Positions 36,829-46,197 of a DNA stretch of 64,000 nt are shown here, piece by piece. A program made the position numbers and the translations under genes. The DNA is from Bacillota bacterium. Lineage in GTDB: Bacteria; Bacillota; Limnochordia; DTU087. The notes under the pieces were generated by a model, which ran no database searches, was not told the DNA's origin, and was given only the letters and a program-made list of their open reading frames with translations. The stretch is from contig JAAZMR010000101.1 in assembly GCA_012798695.1 (NCBI GenBank), positions 30,160 through 94,159 of the forward strand. Direction: 5' to 3'. Position 1 is the stretch's first letter. Every line of letters starts with the position of its first letter.

Positions 36829-37001
36829 ACATCATACAGGCGTTTACTAAGTTTCTCCTCACATGCTTGGCTACCTCGATCACTTCTAACTAGTTAGTCA
36901 ATTACCTATGCCTTTATTCTATGCGCTATCACCATCCGAGAACTCTAGTATCTATTTACTCTTCTTATAAAACACTCTTGTCAACGTTTTCCGAAAATCT
37001 C

Positions 37002-37030
37002 TTGACATGACTTTGTCTATAATGTAAACT
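37002..37030 (+). promoter_or_regulatory. Sigma-A promoter of the sugar transporter operon
   Basis: TTGACA (37002-37007) and TAAACT (37025-37030) with a 17-base spacer. An inverted repeat TTTTC-N-GAAAA (36987-36997) sits just upstream. A -10 box with following AA (TAAACTAA) matches the promoter of the catabolic operon. Confidence 0.85.
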
Positions 37031-37331
37031 AAAGGCGTACTGGGCGATTTGCTCGTATAGCACTCGAAACGAATAGTTTGAGACCCTATGATTGTATCTA
37101 AGGCTAGACCTCGGAAAACTTACCGATTATATTCCTGACTTTCATGGGTGACTCCAACTATGATCGTTGTGAGAGTGTTTTGCGGATGACTTTGTAAAAC
37201 CCATATACTTTCCAACGGTAATGGTTCATCTAGCATAATCCTGTAAATGAAGCGAGGTGGTACTGAGTATAGCTGATGTAGCTGGGCATGTTTCAGTGAT
37301 GAATCACTTAATGCGAAAGCGAGGGTCTAAA
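37031..37331 (+). other. Long 5' leader of the sugar transporter operon
   Basis: From the predicted start near 37037 to the likely GTG at 37332 is about 295 bases with no supportable gene. An open frame in phase with the receptor begins at 37257, but its first 25 codons precede the signal peptide and are probably untranslated. A small inverted repeat (AGTGAT/ATCACT) lies near 37295-37308. Confidence 0.4.
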
Positions 37332-38570
37332 GTGCCAAAAAAACTACTGAGATTGTCTGTACTTGTTCTGATGTTCATAGTTCTGTTTACAGCGATCGGT
37401 TCAGCCAAAACAGTCGTTACTCATTGGATCTATCCTTTAGGACCAACTGTTGAAGAGGAGTTTGCCAAACTCAAGGACGAGTTTGAAGCGGCAAACCCCG
37501 ACATTAATGTTCAAATAGAACTTCAGCCTTGGGGCAACAGATACCCGAAACTATTTGCAGCGCTCGCGAGCGGCCAAGGGCCCGATTGCGGACTGCTGAC
37601 CGTAGATGCTATGATAAAGTTCGCGGATGCAGACATGTTGCTGCCGCTAGATGACAAACTCCCAAAGGCCTACTGGGATGACATAGACCCAGGGATCCTA
37701 GAACAGGTAACCTACCAGGGAAGAGTATACTACGCACCCTTCGACAAAGAGTCAAGCGGTCTACTGTACAACACGAAGATATTCGCAGAAGCAGGTCTTG
37801 ACTCTGAAAATCCCGATTTTACATGGTCAGGCATAGATGCAATTTGCAGTAAGGTGAAACCGCTGGGCTATTTCGGATGGGGCTATAATGCCGCTAGTCC
37901 TACGGTAAATTGGTCATTCTGGCCATTCCTACATCAAGCTGGTGGGCAGAGATTCAATGGCGCGGGTACAGAGGTTGCCTTCAATAGTCCTGCTGGAGTT
38001 GAAGCACTAGATTACATTGTTAGCTTGTTCGACAAAGGCTATGTTAGCAAGACATGGTTAACCAACGATCAAGCAACATTCTTCTTTGAAGGCAAGCAAG
38101 CCATTAATATGCTACACTCATCAAAGTCAGTGGTAACACTCCGACAAGATAACCCCGACCTAGCAAACTTCATAAAAGTAGGCCCTCCGCCTACCCATAA
38201 GGTAACAGCCGGCTTTGGTGCGGCGAGAAGCTTCGTTGTTTTCAAGCAAGCTGAGGATCCCGAAGCCGCTGCCAAGTGGGTCGAGTTCATTTCCCGCTCA
38301 GAGGTACAGAGGCTTCTATCTACTAGTGTATCTGGACAGGTGCCAGCATCAATCTCAGCTCGTGAGGGCCTATTTGCAGATGATCCCCCGCTTCGTAAAT
38401 ACGTAGACTACGCCCCATATGCCTTAGACGAGGCTCTACACGAATATGGCCGAGACATAATGCCTTTCGTCGTTTCTGCTGTGCAAGCTGCAATACTACA
38501 TCAAAGGACTCCTGAACAGGCACTTAATGAAGCTGCAGCCAAAGCAAATGACGTCTTGCTTGGTAAGTAG
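37332..38570 (+). CDS. Sugar ABC transporter substrate-binding protein (CUT1 family)
   Basis: Receptor of a di- or oligosaccharide-type importer (SBP family 1). The signal peptide (VPKKLLRLSVLVLMFIVLFT, then AIGSA-K) has no lipobox. Typical features are FEAANPDINVQIELQPWGNR near residue 47, GPDCGLLTVDAMI near 75, and TWSGIDAIC near 165. GTG at 37332 after GAGGG is the chosen start; the frame extends 25 codons further up. It has 412 residues. It is followed by two permease genes; no ATPase gene is present, as usual for systems sharing an MsmX-type ATPase. Likely imports the substrate of the neighbouring catabolic operon. Confidence 0.85.
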   Translation: MPKKLLRLSVLVLMFIVLFTAIGSAKTVVTHWIYPLGPTVEEEFAKLKDEFEAANPDINVQIELQPWGNRYPKLFAALASGQGPDCGLLTVDAMIKFADADMLLPLDDKLPKAYWDDIDPGILEQVTYQGRVYYAPFDKESSGLLYNTKIFAEAGLDSENPDFTWSGIDAICSKVKPLGYFGWGYNAASPTVNWSFWPFLHQAGGQRFNGAGTEVAFNSPAGVEALDYIVSLFDKGYVSKTWLTNDQATFFFEGKQAINMLHSSKSVVTLRQDNPDLANFIKVGPPPTHKVTAGFGAARSFVVFKQAEDPEAAAKWVEFISRSEVQRLLSTSVSGQVPASISAREGLFADDPPLRKYVDYAPYALDEALHEYGRDIMPFVVSAVQAAILHQRTPEQALNEAAAKANDVLLGK

Positions 38571-38648
38571 CCAATCTGGACTTAGCACTGCCTGCCCATC
38601 AGGTGATGGCAGGCAGTGCATACATAATGACATATGGAGGGGCAGTAT

Positions 38649-39521
38649 ATGAGCTGGACTAGACACTGGAAGCAATATGGGTTGGCCTACCTATTGCTGG
38701 CACCTAACTTGCTGATATTTGGATTATTTCGGCATTTCCCGGCCTTATACGGTTTTGTCATGAGCTTCTTTTCTTGGTCAGTAATAGGAAAGCCCAAATT
38801 TCTCGGTACCGCAAACTATGCCAAACTTCTGCAGGATGAAATCTTCTGGAAGGCCCTAGGAGTAACGGTTAAGTACACTCTCTTAACCGTGCTACCTGGT
38901 ATGGTAGTATCACTGGCTCTAGCTCTGCTCGTAAACCGGACATGGAGAGGGATCAAGCTTTTTCGGACTATATATTATGTGCCTGTTATTACATCAACTG
39001 TTATTGTGGCGATTCTCTGGCGATGGTTTTACGATTCTGGAGCCAATTACTTTATGAATTTGCTGGGGTTGCCGGAAGTGATGTGGCTCGCTGACCCTCG
39101 CTTCGCCCTTCCTTCCCTGGCTATAATGTCCATCTGGAAGAACGCTGGGTATAATATGGTATTGTTCTTGGCAGGGCTTCAGAGTATTCCATCAGAACTA
39201 TATGAGTCTGCAAGCATTGATGGGGCTGGCGGAGGCCGGCAATTCTGGCATGTCACCTTACCATTGCTAAAACCGATTACTATGTTCATATTAATCATGT
39301 CCATGATTAGTTCTTTTCAGGTTTTCGACCAAGCCTACTTGATGACCCGAGGTGGACCGTTTTTCGCCACTACCACCTTGGTATATTACGTTTATTACAA
39401 TGCTTTCGAAATCTACCAAATGGGATATGCTTCAGCTGTAGCATATGTTCTCTTTATAGTCTTGCTCATCGCTTCTATCATACAACGTAAAGCTTTCGGT
39501 CTTGGCGAAAACACCTATTAA
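38649..39521 (+). CDS. Sugar ABC transporter permease (MalF/UgpA type)
   Basis: First membrane subunit of the CUT1 importer, six helices. The start of TM1 is LAYLLLAPNLLIFGLF near residue 14; the EAA loop ELYESASIDGAGGGRQFWHV is near 187. ATG at 38649 after GGAGGGG is preferred to an in-frame ATG 15 bases earlier, which overlaps that site. It has 290 residues. Confidence 0.93.
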   Translation: MSWTRHWKQYGLAYLLLAPNLLIFGLFRHFPALYGFVMSFFSWSVIGKPKFLGTANYAKLLQDEIFWKALGVTVKYTLLTVLPGMVVSLALALLVNRTWRGIKLFRTIYYVPVITSTVIVAILWRWFYDSGANYFMNLLGLPEVMWLADPRFALPSLAIMSIWKNAGYNMVLFLAGLQSIPSELYESASIDGAGGGRQFWHVTLPLLKPITMFILIMSMISSFQVFDQAYLMTRGGPFFATTTLVYYVYYNAFEIYQMGYASAVAYVLFIVLLIASIIQRKAFGLGENTY

Positions 39522-39534
39522 GGAGGATCAGAAT

Positions 39535-40383
39535 ATGCTTCGAGCTATGCCCGGCTTCTCGCGTCCCAATGGCTTTTCCCTAAACAAGCTACTGATCTAT
39601 ATCATCCTCTTTCTCCTTGCTTTTCTAGCTATCATTCCATTTCTCTTAATGAGCTCCATTTCATTGCAGGAAAATGTCATTCGCGGTCAGTTCCCCATTG
39701 ATCTGATCCCGGACCCACTAGTCTGGGAAAATTACTCCCGGATTCTTACATATACAGAGATCATTCAGTGGTTTTATAACTCAATGATTGTGGCAGTGCT
39801 CGGGAGTGCCCTGGCAGTCTTTAATGCTTCGTTGGCGGGATATGTATTTGCTAGAATGCAGTTTCCTGGTCGTGAGGTCCTATTTTGGTCATTCGTGGCC
39901 ATGCTCATGATCCCGATACAAGTGACTTTGATTCCTTTGTACTTCTTCCTAGGTAAGTTTAGCTGGCTAAACAGCTACCAAGCTCTATTACTGCCAGGCG
40001 TGACAAGTGCATTTGGAACTTTCCTGATTCGACAATACATCCTTACTGTACCAACGGAATATGACGACGCTGCTCGAATTGACGGATGCTCCGAGCTGGG
40101 CATCTATTGGAGAGTCATAATGCCTCTCATTAAGCCAGTAATAGCCACCCTTGCAGCACTGCAATTTATCAACTATTGGAATAGCTTCTTGTACCCTTTG
40201 ATAGTGACTACCAAGAAGAAGATGTATACTTTGCCGGTGGGACTCGCCATCTTACAGGATACCGTCAAGTTCACAGAGCTGATGGCAGCTACAACTATCG
40301 CTTTCATTCCGTCATTCCTGGTCTTCTTGTTTTTCCAGCGGTATTTTGTGTCTGGTTTAACAATGTCCGGCCTGAAGGGCTAA
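39535..40383 (+). CDS. Sugar ABC transporter permease (MalG/UgpE type)
   Basis: Second membrane subunit of the CUT1 importer. The EAA loop EYDDAARIDGCSELGIYWRV is near residue 180, and the protein ends YFVSGLTMSGLKG, the usual C-terminus of this subunit. ATG at 39535 follows AAGGAGG and lies 14 bases after the first permease stop. It has 282 residues. A terminator hairpin follows. Confidence 0.93.
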   Translation: MLRAMPGFSRPNGFSLNKLLIYIILFLLAFLAIIPFLLMSSISLQENVIRGQFPIDLIPDPLVWENYSRILTYTEIIQWFYNSMIVAVLGSALAVFNASLAGYVFARMQFPGREVLFWSFVAMLMIPIQVTLIPLYFFLGKFSWLNSYQALLLPGVTSAFGTFLIRQYILTVPTEYDDAARIDGCSELGIYWRVIMPLIKPVIATLAALQFINYWNSFLYPLIVTTKKKMYTLPVGLAILQDTVKFTELMAATTIAFIPSFLVFLFFQRYFVSGLTMSGLKG

Positions 40384-40415
40384 AGATAAGCTGGTCACCG
40401 ATTACCCCTCAATCT

Positions 40416-40452
40416 CATCCCTGTTACCATCATGCTCCATGGAACAGGGATG
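40416..40452 (+). terminator. Terminator of the sugar transporter operon
   Basis: CATCCCTGTT (40416-40425) and AACAGGGATG (40443-40452) form a perfect 10-base stem, followed by ATTTATT. It lies about 33 bases after the permease stop. Confidence 0.8.
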
Positions 40453-40606
40453 ATTTATTGAATTCCTGGTGAGTAAACCATCATTTAGGTAAACACCGGG
40501 CAATGTAACAGCTGCTCTAGCCGCTCAAAGTCAATATCTTAACAACCTGCTTTAATGGTGAGTCTATGCAAGAAACCACAACCAAAGCCGATATGAGAAA
40601 CTGCGG

Positions 40607-41167
40607 AATCACTTTCTACGCTTCAAGGTTTGCAGCCAGATCTGGCATGTCTACCAAGGTGTCCTGAAAACAGGGTTCTTTGATGGCGCTGCTACTGCAA
40701 CCATGGTTGACCAAGTCGTAGAACCACTATCTTCTTATATTCTTAACCTGATGAACCCAGGGGAGAACTTCATGCGCCCATTCGTTTTCCTATATTCCGC
40801 TGCCTCGATCTTGCTACTCTGGAAAGCGGCACCAGTCCACCGGGCCCGGCTGCTTCGCTCTATTGGCGATCTCTCCTTTGGGATCTACTTTGTCCACCTC
40901 GCCATCCGCAACTTGCTAAAAGAAGCGGCCGAAAGTTTCTTCTATTCCGACTGGCTGGGAGGGTCATTAGCTTTCTGGCTGGTACTCGCCCTATCCTATG
41001 GTTTGGTATGGTTAATCAGCCGGGATGAAAATGGCTGGATCCTCGTGGGCAAGACCAGCAGTAGAAAGCGCCAGTCTATGCCGATAACAACTCGGGAATT
41101 CTTCAGTATTCCAGTAGCAGGGGAAAAATCTGCAGCATGGTCCACCGAGCAAAGACTACACAGGTGA
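40607..41167 (+). pseudogene. Truncated acyltransferase-3 family gene (copy B)
   Basis: The frame carries only the C-terminal part of a membrane O-acyltransferase: FVFLYSAASILLLW, the family hallmark SIGDLSFGIYFVHLAIRNLL, and WLVLALSYGLVWLIS. Full-length members have about ten helices; here the N-terminal half is missing and the upstream in-frame sequence is not membrane-like. The middle (40920-41077) is the same sequence as copy A near 30.3 kb. These enzymes normally acylate cell-surface sugars. Confidence 0.75.
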
Positions 41168-41207
41168 TGGGAACGGCTGTTTTCAATCGACTGGCTGGGG
41201 ACCTATT

Positions 41208-41423
41208 GTGAAGACTACATCCAGACGAATTGACCGGCAGTATTGCTGTATTGCCTCAGTTCACACTGGGGACTTCCTCTGTCATCGGCTTTGCAGTGTC
41301 ATGACCGGCATCCTTCTGCAACTCTGGTCATGGAATGGAGTTCTCGCAATCTGGGTGCTGCTTAACATTGTGGGGGCAGCCCTAATCTTGATGAACAAGG
41401 GACGCCTCAAGTCAGTAGGCTGA
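41208..41423 (+). pseudogene. Possible remnant of a membrane transporter C-terminus
   Basis: A short frame ends with a hydrophobic helix GVLAIWVLLNIVGAALILMN and a basic tail, as at the end of major-facilitator proteins. The preceding part is not membrane-like and a TGA interrupts the frame upstream. Only a tentative assignment. Confidence 0.35.
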
Positions 41424-41485
41424 TGCCCAGCGGACACCAGCCCCATCTTGCCATTTCGCTCAGATCACAGCCAAATCGGATTCTA

Positions 41486-42799
41486 CTAGAAACCTCTTTG
41501 TATATTGTAGCGGCGAATTGCTGCTGTTACTTCTTCGGCCGCTTCATCCAAAGCCGCCTGGGGACTTGCCATACCCAACAACACTTGCTCCATTGCGACC
41601 TCAATCGCTTTACGTGCTTCAGGGAACACTCCGATCACTGCACCTTGGGTGGCTAGGCTGATTCTGCTTGCTTCTAACTGATCAATAGCTGTGCGAAAAT
41701 GCGGAGTCTCGGTGTGGAGCTGTTTTACGTTATCCAGCTCCATTGCCCTGCGGTCAATGGGAAAGTATCCTGTATTGACATGCCAATAGGCTGTGCTCTC
41801 GGGAGTAGTCAAATGTCTGAGGAACTCCCAAGCCGCCTCAATTTCCTCTTGAGGGTGATCCTTAGACATCCAGATCGAGCCACCGCCGATTACTACCCCA
41901 CCGCGTTCGATGCCTTCAGGAACAGGCAGAAATGCTGCTCCCATCTCAAAGCGGTCATCGATATCCGCTAGAGTACTGGCAAATCCACCGGTAGATCCGA
42001 TCCGCATACCTACATTACCGGCCACGAATGCTGATCTGAGGGCACTGCTATCCCGACCACAGTCCAGATAACTGCCGTCGTTTTTCATATTAGAAAGCCA
42101 CTCGAGAATGCGTACACCGGCTTCACCGTTGAAGGCCGCCTCAGTTGCCGGCGCTAGACGTCCATTACCGTTGTTTACATATTCAGCGTTTTGTATGGCC
42201 ATCAATTGTTCGAAATACCAACCATAGGCATAGTTACCAAAGCCGTGTTTGCCATTGCCAGTCATTCGCTGGGCATATTCCCGGAACTCCTCAAATGTCT
42301 TGGGCGATTGCTCTGGATCAAGACCGGCAGCTCGGAACATGTCTTTGTTGTAGTAGAGGATAGCGTTTGATGTGTTAAATGGCATGGAATACAGCTGGTC
42401 ATCAATGGTGTAGTAAGCTAGAACATTGGCCACCATATGCTCTAGTTCCACGTCACCTCGGTCAATGAAAGGTTGCAATGACACAGTACTCTGTAAGTCA
42501 ATCATCAAGCGAGTACCGATTTCATATACGTGAACAAGGTGCGGCGTTTCCCCGGCCTGAACTGCGAGACGATATTTATTTAGGGTATCATCATAGTTTC
42601 CTTGGTAAATGGCTTCCACATGCACCCTATCCTGTGATGTGTTGAACTCGTCCACAAATCCCTGCAAAACATGGCTCCCAATATGCCCGCCTAAGGCATG
42701 CCAAAACTGCACCTGCACCTTTGCTTGAGCCAAACCTGAGGTTGCACACCAGGCCATGATCACCGCCAACAAGAGGCTCATTACACGACGTCTTTGCAT
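41486..42799 (-). CDS. Sugar/glycerol-phosphate-like ABC substrate-binding protein (UgpB-like)
   Basis: SBP family 1 receptor. The signal peptide ends SGLAQA-KVQ with no lipobox, and the mature start VQFWHALGGHIG resembles UgpB/MalE-type receptors. Further marks are FNTSNAILYYNKDMFRAAGL near residue 120 and NTGYFPIDRRAMEL near 335. ATG at 42799 follows GGAGGGA. It has 437 residues. Last gene of a three-gene minus-strand operon. The ligand may be a glycerophosphodiester or a sugar; it cannot be fixed from sequence. Confidence 0.87.
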   Translation of the reverse strand: MQRRRVMSLLLAVIMAWCATSGLAQAKVQVQFWHALGGHIGSHVLQGFVDEFNTSQDRVHVEAIYQGNYDDTLNKYRLAVQAGETPHLVHVYEIGTRLMIDLQSTVSLQPFIDRGDVELEHMVANVLAYYTIDDQLYSMPFNTSNAILYYNKDMFRAAGLDPEQSPKTFEEFREYAQRMTGNGKHGFGNYAYGWYFEQLMAIQNAEYVNNGNGRLAPATEAAFNGEAGVRILEWLSNMKNDGSYLDCGRDSSALRSAFVAGNVGMRIGSTGGFASTLADIDDRFEMGAAFLPVPEGIERGGVVIGGGSIWMSKDHPQEEIEAAWEFLRHLTTPESTAYWHVNTGYFPIDRRAMELDNVKQLHTETPHFRTAIDQLEASRISLATQGAVIGVFPEARKAIEVAMEQVLLGMASPQAALDEAAEEVTAAIRRYNIQRGF

Positions 42800-42893
42800 G
42801 GTAATCCCTCCATCTAGTTTTTGGCGCACAGTTCGCAGACGACAGTCCCCTACCCGATAATCTTTCTATCCACCCCCCATACTGATGATCATA

Positions 42894-43721
42894 CTAACCC
42901 TTCACGGCACCACCAACGATTCCACGAATCAACTGTTTCTGAAATATGAGGAATAAGATGATGGCGGGCATGGTGACAACAGCGACACCGGCCATAATGG
43001 TATTCCAAGCATCACCCTCTGCATCCCGCAGCATGGAAATGCCGATCTGCACAGTGCGCATCTGGGTACGGTTGGTAATGATTAAGGGCCAAAAATACTG
43101 GTTCCATGTCGATAGGTAGGTATATACACCGAGAGTTCCTAGGGCAGCTCGGCTGAGGGGCAGGAGGATGGCGAATAGATACCTGAATCGGCTGCATCCA
43201 TCCACGACTGCAGCATCATAGAGTTCTCGGGGAATTTGCAGGAAGAACTGGCGAAGAAGGAATATCCCAAATGCACCAGCAAAGAAAGGCACCGTCAATC
43301 CCCAGTAGGTATCTATCCAGTGTAAGCGTTGAATCGTGAGGAAGTTGGGGATAATAGTGACTTCACCCGAGACCATCATGGTGGCTAGGACTGCCAGAAA
43401 GATAAAATCCTTACCAACGAAATCAATATAGGCAAACGCGTAAGCTGCCAGGGCCGATGTAAGCATCACTACGGCAGTGACCATAGTGCTTTGGATCACG
43501 CTATTGATCAGAAAACGGCCCAGGGGGACAAAGCGAAATGCATCTGAGTAGTTCTGCCAACAGATCGGATCGGGTATCCACTTATATGGATAGGCAAATA
43601 CATCTGCCGGCTGTTTGAGACTGGTGCTGATTGCGACATATAGGGGCAGCAAGATCATGATACATATGGCAATTATCAAAACATGAGTGCCGATCTGGCA
43701 AAAGGCCTTGGGGAGAGTCAT
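42894..43721 (-). CDS. Sugar ABC transporter permease (UgpE/MalG type)
   Basis: Six-helix subunit with the EAA loop ELYDAAVVDGCSRFRYLFAI near residue 170 and the usual C-terminus LIRGIVGGAVKG. It has 275 residues. Its start overlaps the upstream permease stop by four bases, so the two subunits are translationally coupled. Confidence 0.92.
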   Translation of the reverse strand: MTLPKAFCQIGTHVLIIAICIMILLPLYVAISTSLKQPADVFAYPYKWIPDPICWQNYSDAFRFVPLGRFLINSVIQSTMVTAVVMLTSALAAYAFAYIDFVGKDFIFLAVLATMMVSGEVTIIPNFLTIQRLHWIDTYWGLTVPFFAGAFGIFLLRQFFLQIPRELYDAAVVDGCSRFRYLFAILLPLSRAALGTLGVYTYLSTWNQYFWPLIITNRTQMRTVQIGISMLRDAEGDAWNTIMAGVAVVTMPAIILFLIFQKQLIRGIVGGAVKG

Positions 43722-44644
43722 TGGTAATGCACACCCCTTTCTACATACCGGAACTGAATGAGCGTGAGGACCAAGATGATCAGAAACAAGGTTGCCGCTT
43801 GGGCACTGGCAAATCCGAAGTTAAAATTGATGAATGCATCCCGATAGATAGAGTAGACCAGAATGGTAGTGGAGCGCAGGGGGCCACCTTGGGTCATGAT
43901 ATGCACTTGAGCAAATGACCGAAAAGCATCTATGGTTCTAACGACGAGCAGAAAAAAGATGGTCGGAGAGAGCATGGGCAACGAAATATTCCAGAAGACA
44001 TGCCAGTTATTAGCACCGTCAATGCGGGCCGCTTCCACCAGCTCTTCCGGTATCGCCTGTAGACCGGCTAGTAGGAACAAGACGTTCAGGCCAAGACCTT
44101 TCCAGACCGTAGCAATGGAAACGGCAATCAGGGCGATGGAGGGATCCTGTAACCAACGCATAGGAGGTAACCCAATAATTCTCAGCAAATCATTGATCAC
44201 TCCTGTAGCGGGGAAGAACATCCATGTCCAGATGACTGATGCGATGGCTGTAGACACTGCGATAGTCGAAATAAAGACTGTTCGGTAAAAGGTAATCCCC
44301 CTTATGCGCAAATTTCCCAACAGAGCTACGGGGATGGCCAGCACCAAAGCCACCGGTACAGTATAAATGGTAAACCATACTGTCGTCCGCAGACTAGCCC
44401 AGAACCGAGATGAACTGACAAGATGCTTGTAGTGCTCTATTCCGTTAAAGAATATGGGCTCCCCCATGAGATTCGTTTCAAATAAGCTTAAATAGAAAGA
44501 GTGCACCAAGGGATAGAACACAAAAATGGTCAAAATGATTAGTGCAGGAGCTAAGTAGAGAAGTGCTTCCAGTAGCGGGACTATGGTCTTCCCCAACTTC
44601 ATTCTCCGAGAAAGACTACCGTTTGACATGATCTGTTCGTGCAT
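43718..44644 (-). CDS. Sugar ABC transporter permease (UgpA/MalF type)
   Basis: Six-helix subunit; TM1 is LLYLAPALIILTIFVFYPLV near residue 28, and the EAA loop ELVEAARIDGANNWHVFWNI is near 205. It has 308 residues; the start is ATG at 44644 after GGGGGT, with an in-frame ATG six codons later as alternative. First gene of the operon. The 444 bases upstream (44645-45088) have no gene; a weak minus-strand TTGACA lies at 44824-44819. Confidence 0.92.
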   Translation of the reverse strand: MHEQIMSNGSLSRRMKLGKTIVPLLEALLYLAPALIILTIFVFYPLVHSFYLSLFETNLMGEPIFFNGIEHYKHLVSSSRFWASLRTTVWFTIYTVPVALVLAIPVALLGNLRIRGITFYRTVFISTIAVSTAIASVIWTWMFFPATGVINDLLRIIGLPPMRWLQDPSIALIAVSIATVWKGLGLNVLFLLAGLQAIPEELVEAARIDGANNWHVFWNISLPMLSPTIFFLLVVRTIDAFRSFAQVHIMTQGGPLRSTTILVYSIYRDAFINFNFGFASAQAATLFLIILVLTLIQFRYVERGVHYQ

Positions 44645-45088
44645 ACTACTACCCCCGGGTCAGCAGTAGTCTACCGTTAGGCTCTAGCGCCTCGTTTCTC
44701 TGCTTGGACCTCATTCACCATTTTGGACCCCGGCACATACCCGCAGAGTCCATGAGACACCGGTATTATTCTACTCTTCTGCTCTATTCCCTTTATATTT
44801 GTATACAGTCTAATTGGCTGTCAATTTACCCACTTGCCTTGGCCATCTGTAAAGCTTTGCGAGCCGGTCCCGCGAACTGCGAGTTCCCTCATTCTCCAGC
44901 TTGGACCACTGCACTCGAAATGAGCTAAATACGGCACCACAATAAAGAGAAGTACTAGCAGCAAGCGACCGGAATATGCTTTTAGGGAAAGGTGAACCGT
45001 ATGCATGCGGAGAAAATCGATGTGGGTTAAAATTCCACACCCCAGTTCTTGGGGACTAGTGGCCATCAGATCAAGGGGAGGGATTTTG

Positions 45089-45901
45089 ATGAATAGAAAA
45101 CGGCAGGTGCAAATCAAAGATAGTCTGAAGCGAATAACTGGCCGGTGGTGGTTCTTTCTCGCTCTAGTTTTGGTCCAGTTCATTCCGCCTTACACTTCTA
45201 AAGGGTACAATCCCATCGAGACCGGAACGGTTATCCAGATGCTCCTAGGTCAGGCGATTGTCTACTCCTGGGAGAGTTGGTACCCGCTTTTCAAGATCAT
45301 ACCTATCGGATTAATCATCGGCCTTATCCTGTACGGAGAAAAGAGCAGTCGCATCTTCAGTATCTATGCGGGCATCACGTATCTCCTCTTTGCCTTCTTA
45401 CAGAGTATTGCGATAACCGAAGCATACGGCTGGGGGGTGATCATGTCCAACCTGCTGATGTTTCTTATGGTCGCCCTGTTCTGGTTCTGGGAAGCAGCTG
45501 TTGGAGAAAATGACTTTTCTCACCCGGGGAAACACTCTCAGTGGAACTACTGGGCTCTACTCCTGGCACTCTTCGCTTTCTGGGGGCCGATCGACCTAGA
45601 CACAATGGCACCTGACTTTAGCCCAGCCTATATCCTAACTTCCGGTTCAGGTTTGGCTTTCTGCATGATGACCCCGGTCTATCTGACTGTCCTGCTGTTC
45701 TTCTACCCGCGGGTCAACATACCGGTACTGCGGATGACTGCACTGATCGGCTTGATCATCGGTCTCTATAATGTCTTGAACAATTTCATCCTCCTACCCG
45801 AGGTGCTCTGGTGGAACGGCATCCTTCACCTACCCCTCCTCTTCATTTCCTTGTATGCGCTTATCCTTGCCTACCGGAAGTCTGTACTTCAACGCCCTTG
45901 A
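45089..45901 (+). CDS. Hypothetical polytopic membrane protein
   Basis: A 270-residue protein with about eight predicted membrane helices (for example WWFFLALVLVQFIPPY, IIPIGLIIGLILYG, VIMSNLLMFLMVALFWFW, TALIGLIIGLYNVLNNFILL, LLFISLYALILAY). No family is recognised. ATG at 45089 follows AAGGGGAGGG; an upstream in-frame extension from 45005 lacks a ribosome site. A degenerate remnant of a paralogue's last helix occurs at 59.3 kb. Its stop overlaps the start of a small downstream frame by one base (TGATG). Confidence 0.7.
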   Translation: MNRKRQVQIKDSLKRITGRWWFFLALVLVQFIPPYTSKGYNPIETGTVIQMLLGQAIVYSWESWYPLFKIIPIGLIIGLILYGEKSSRIFSIYAGITYLLFAFLQSIAITEAYGWGVIMSNLLMFLMVALFWFWEAAVGENDFSHPGKHSQWNYWALLLALFAFWGPIDLDTMAPDFSPAYILTSGSGLAFCMMTPVYLTVLLFFYPRVNIPVLRMTALIGLIIGLYNVLNNFILLPEVLWWNGILHLPLLFISLYALILAYRKSVLQRP

Positions 45902-46146
45902 TGAGCTGCAGGGGGGACTACCGCCCACCTAAGGAAAAGCAGTACGCCCTAAAGCTGTCTTATTATGTAGAGGATAATGGATATGAGATAGTGGGAGACT
46001 ACATAGGCGAAGTAGGGGTTGAGCTCTCAATCTTTGACAACAACGAAAAAACGTGTTTGTCGAACTCTAAACACCGATCAGAGACTGAAGTGATGGTTGA
46101 CTCTATTCCTACGATAGACATTATGCGTAAATCAGAGCCGAAGTAG
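45901..46146 (+). pseudogene. Small frame, possible remnant of a serine recombinase
   Basis: An 81-residue frame begins at an ATG overlapping the previous stop. Its middle, YALKLSYYVEDNGYEIVGDY, resembles the region of large serine recombinases where the catalytic domain ends (AxxNGYEIVGEYxD). The rest does not match. It may be translationally coupled chance sequence. Confidence 0.3.
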
Positions 46147-46197
46147 GGACGAGAAGATGCAGAATCGTCCTGCCAAAAAATGTGAGGGAGATGCTGT

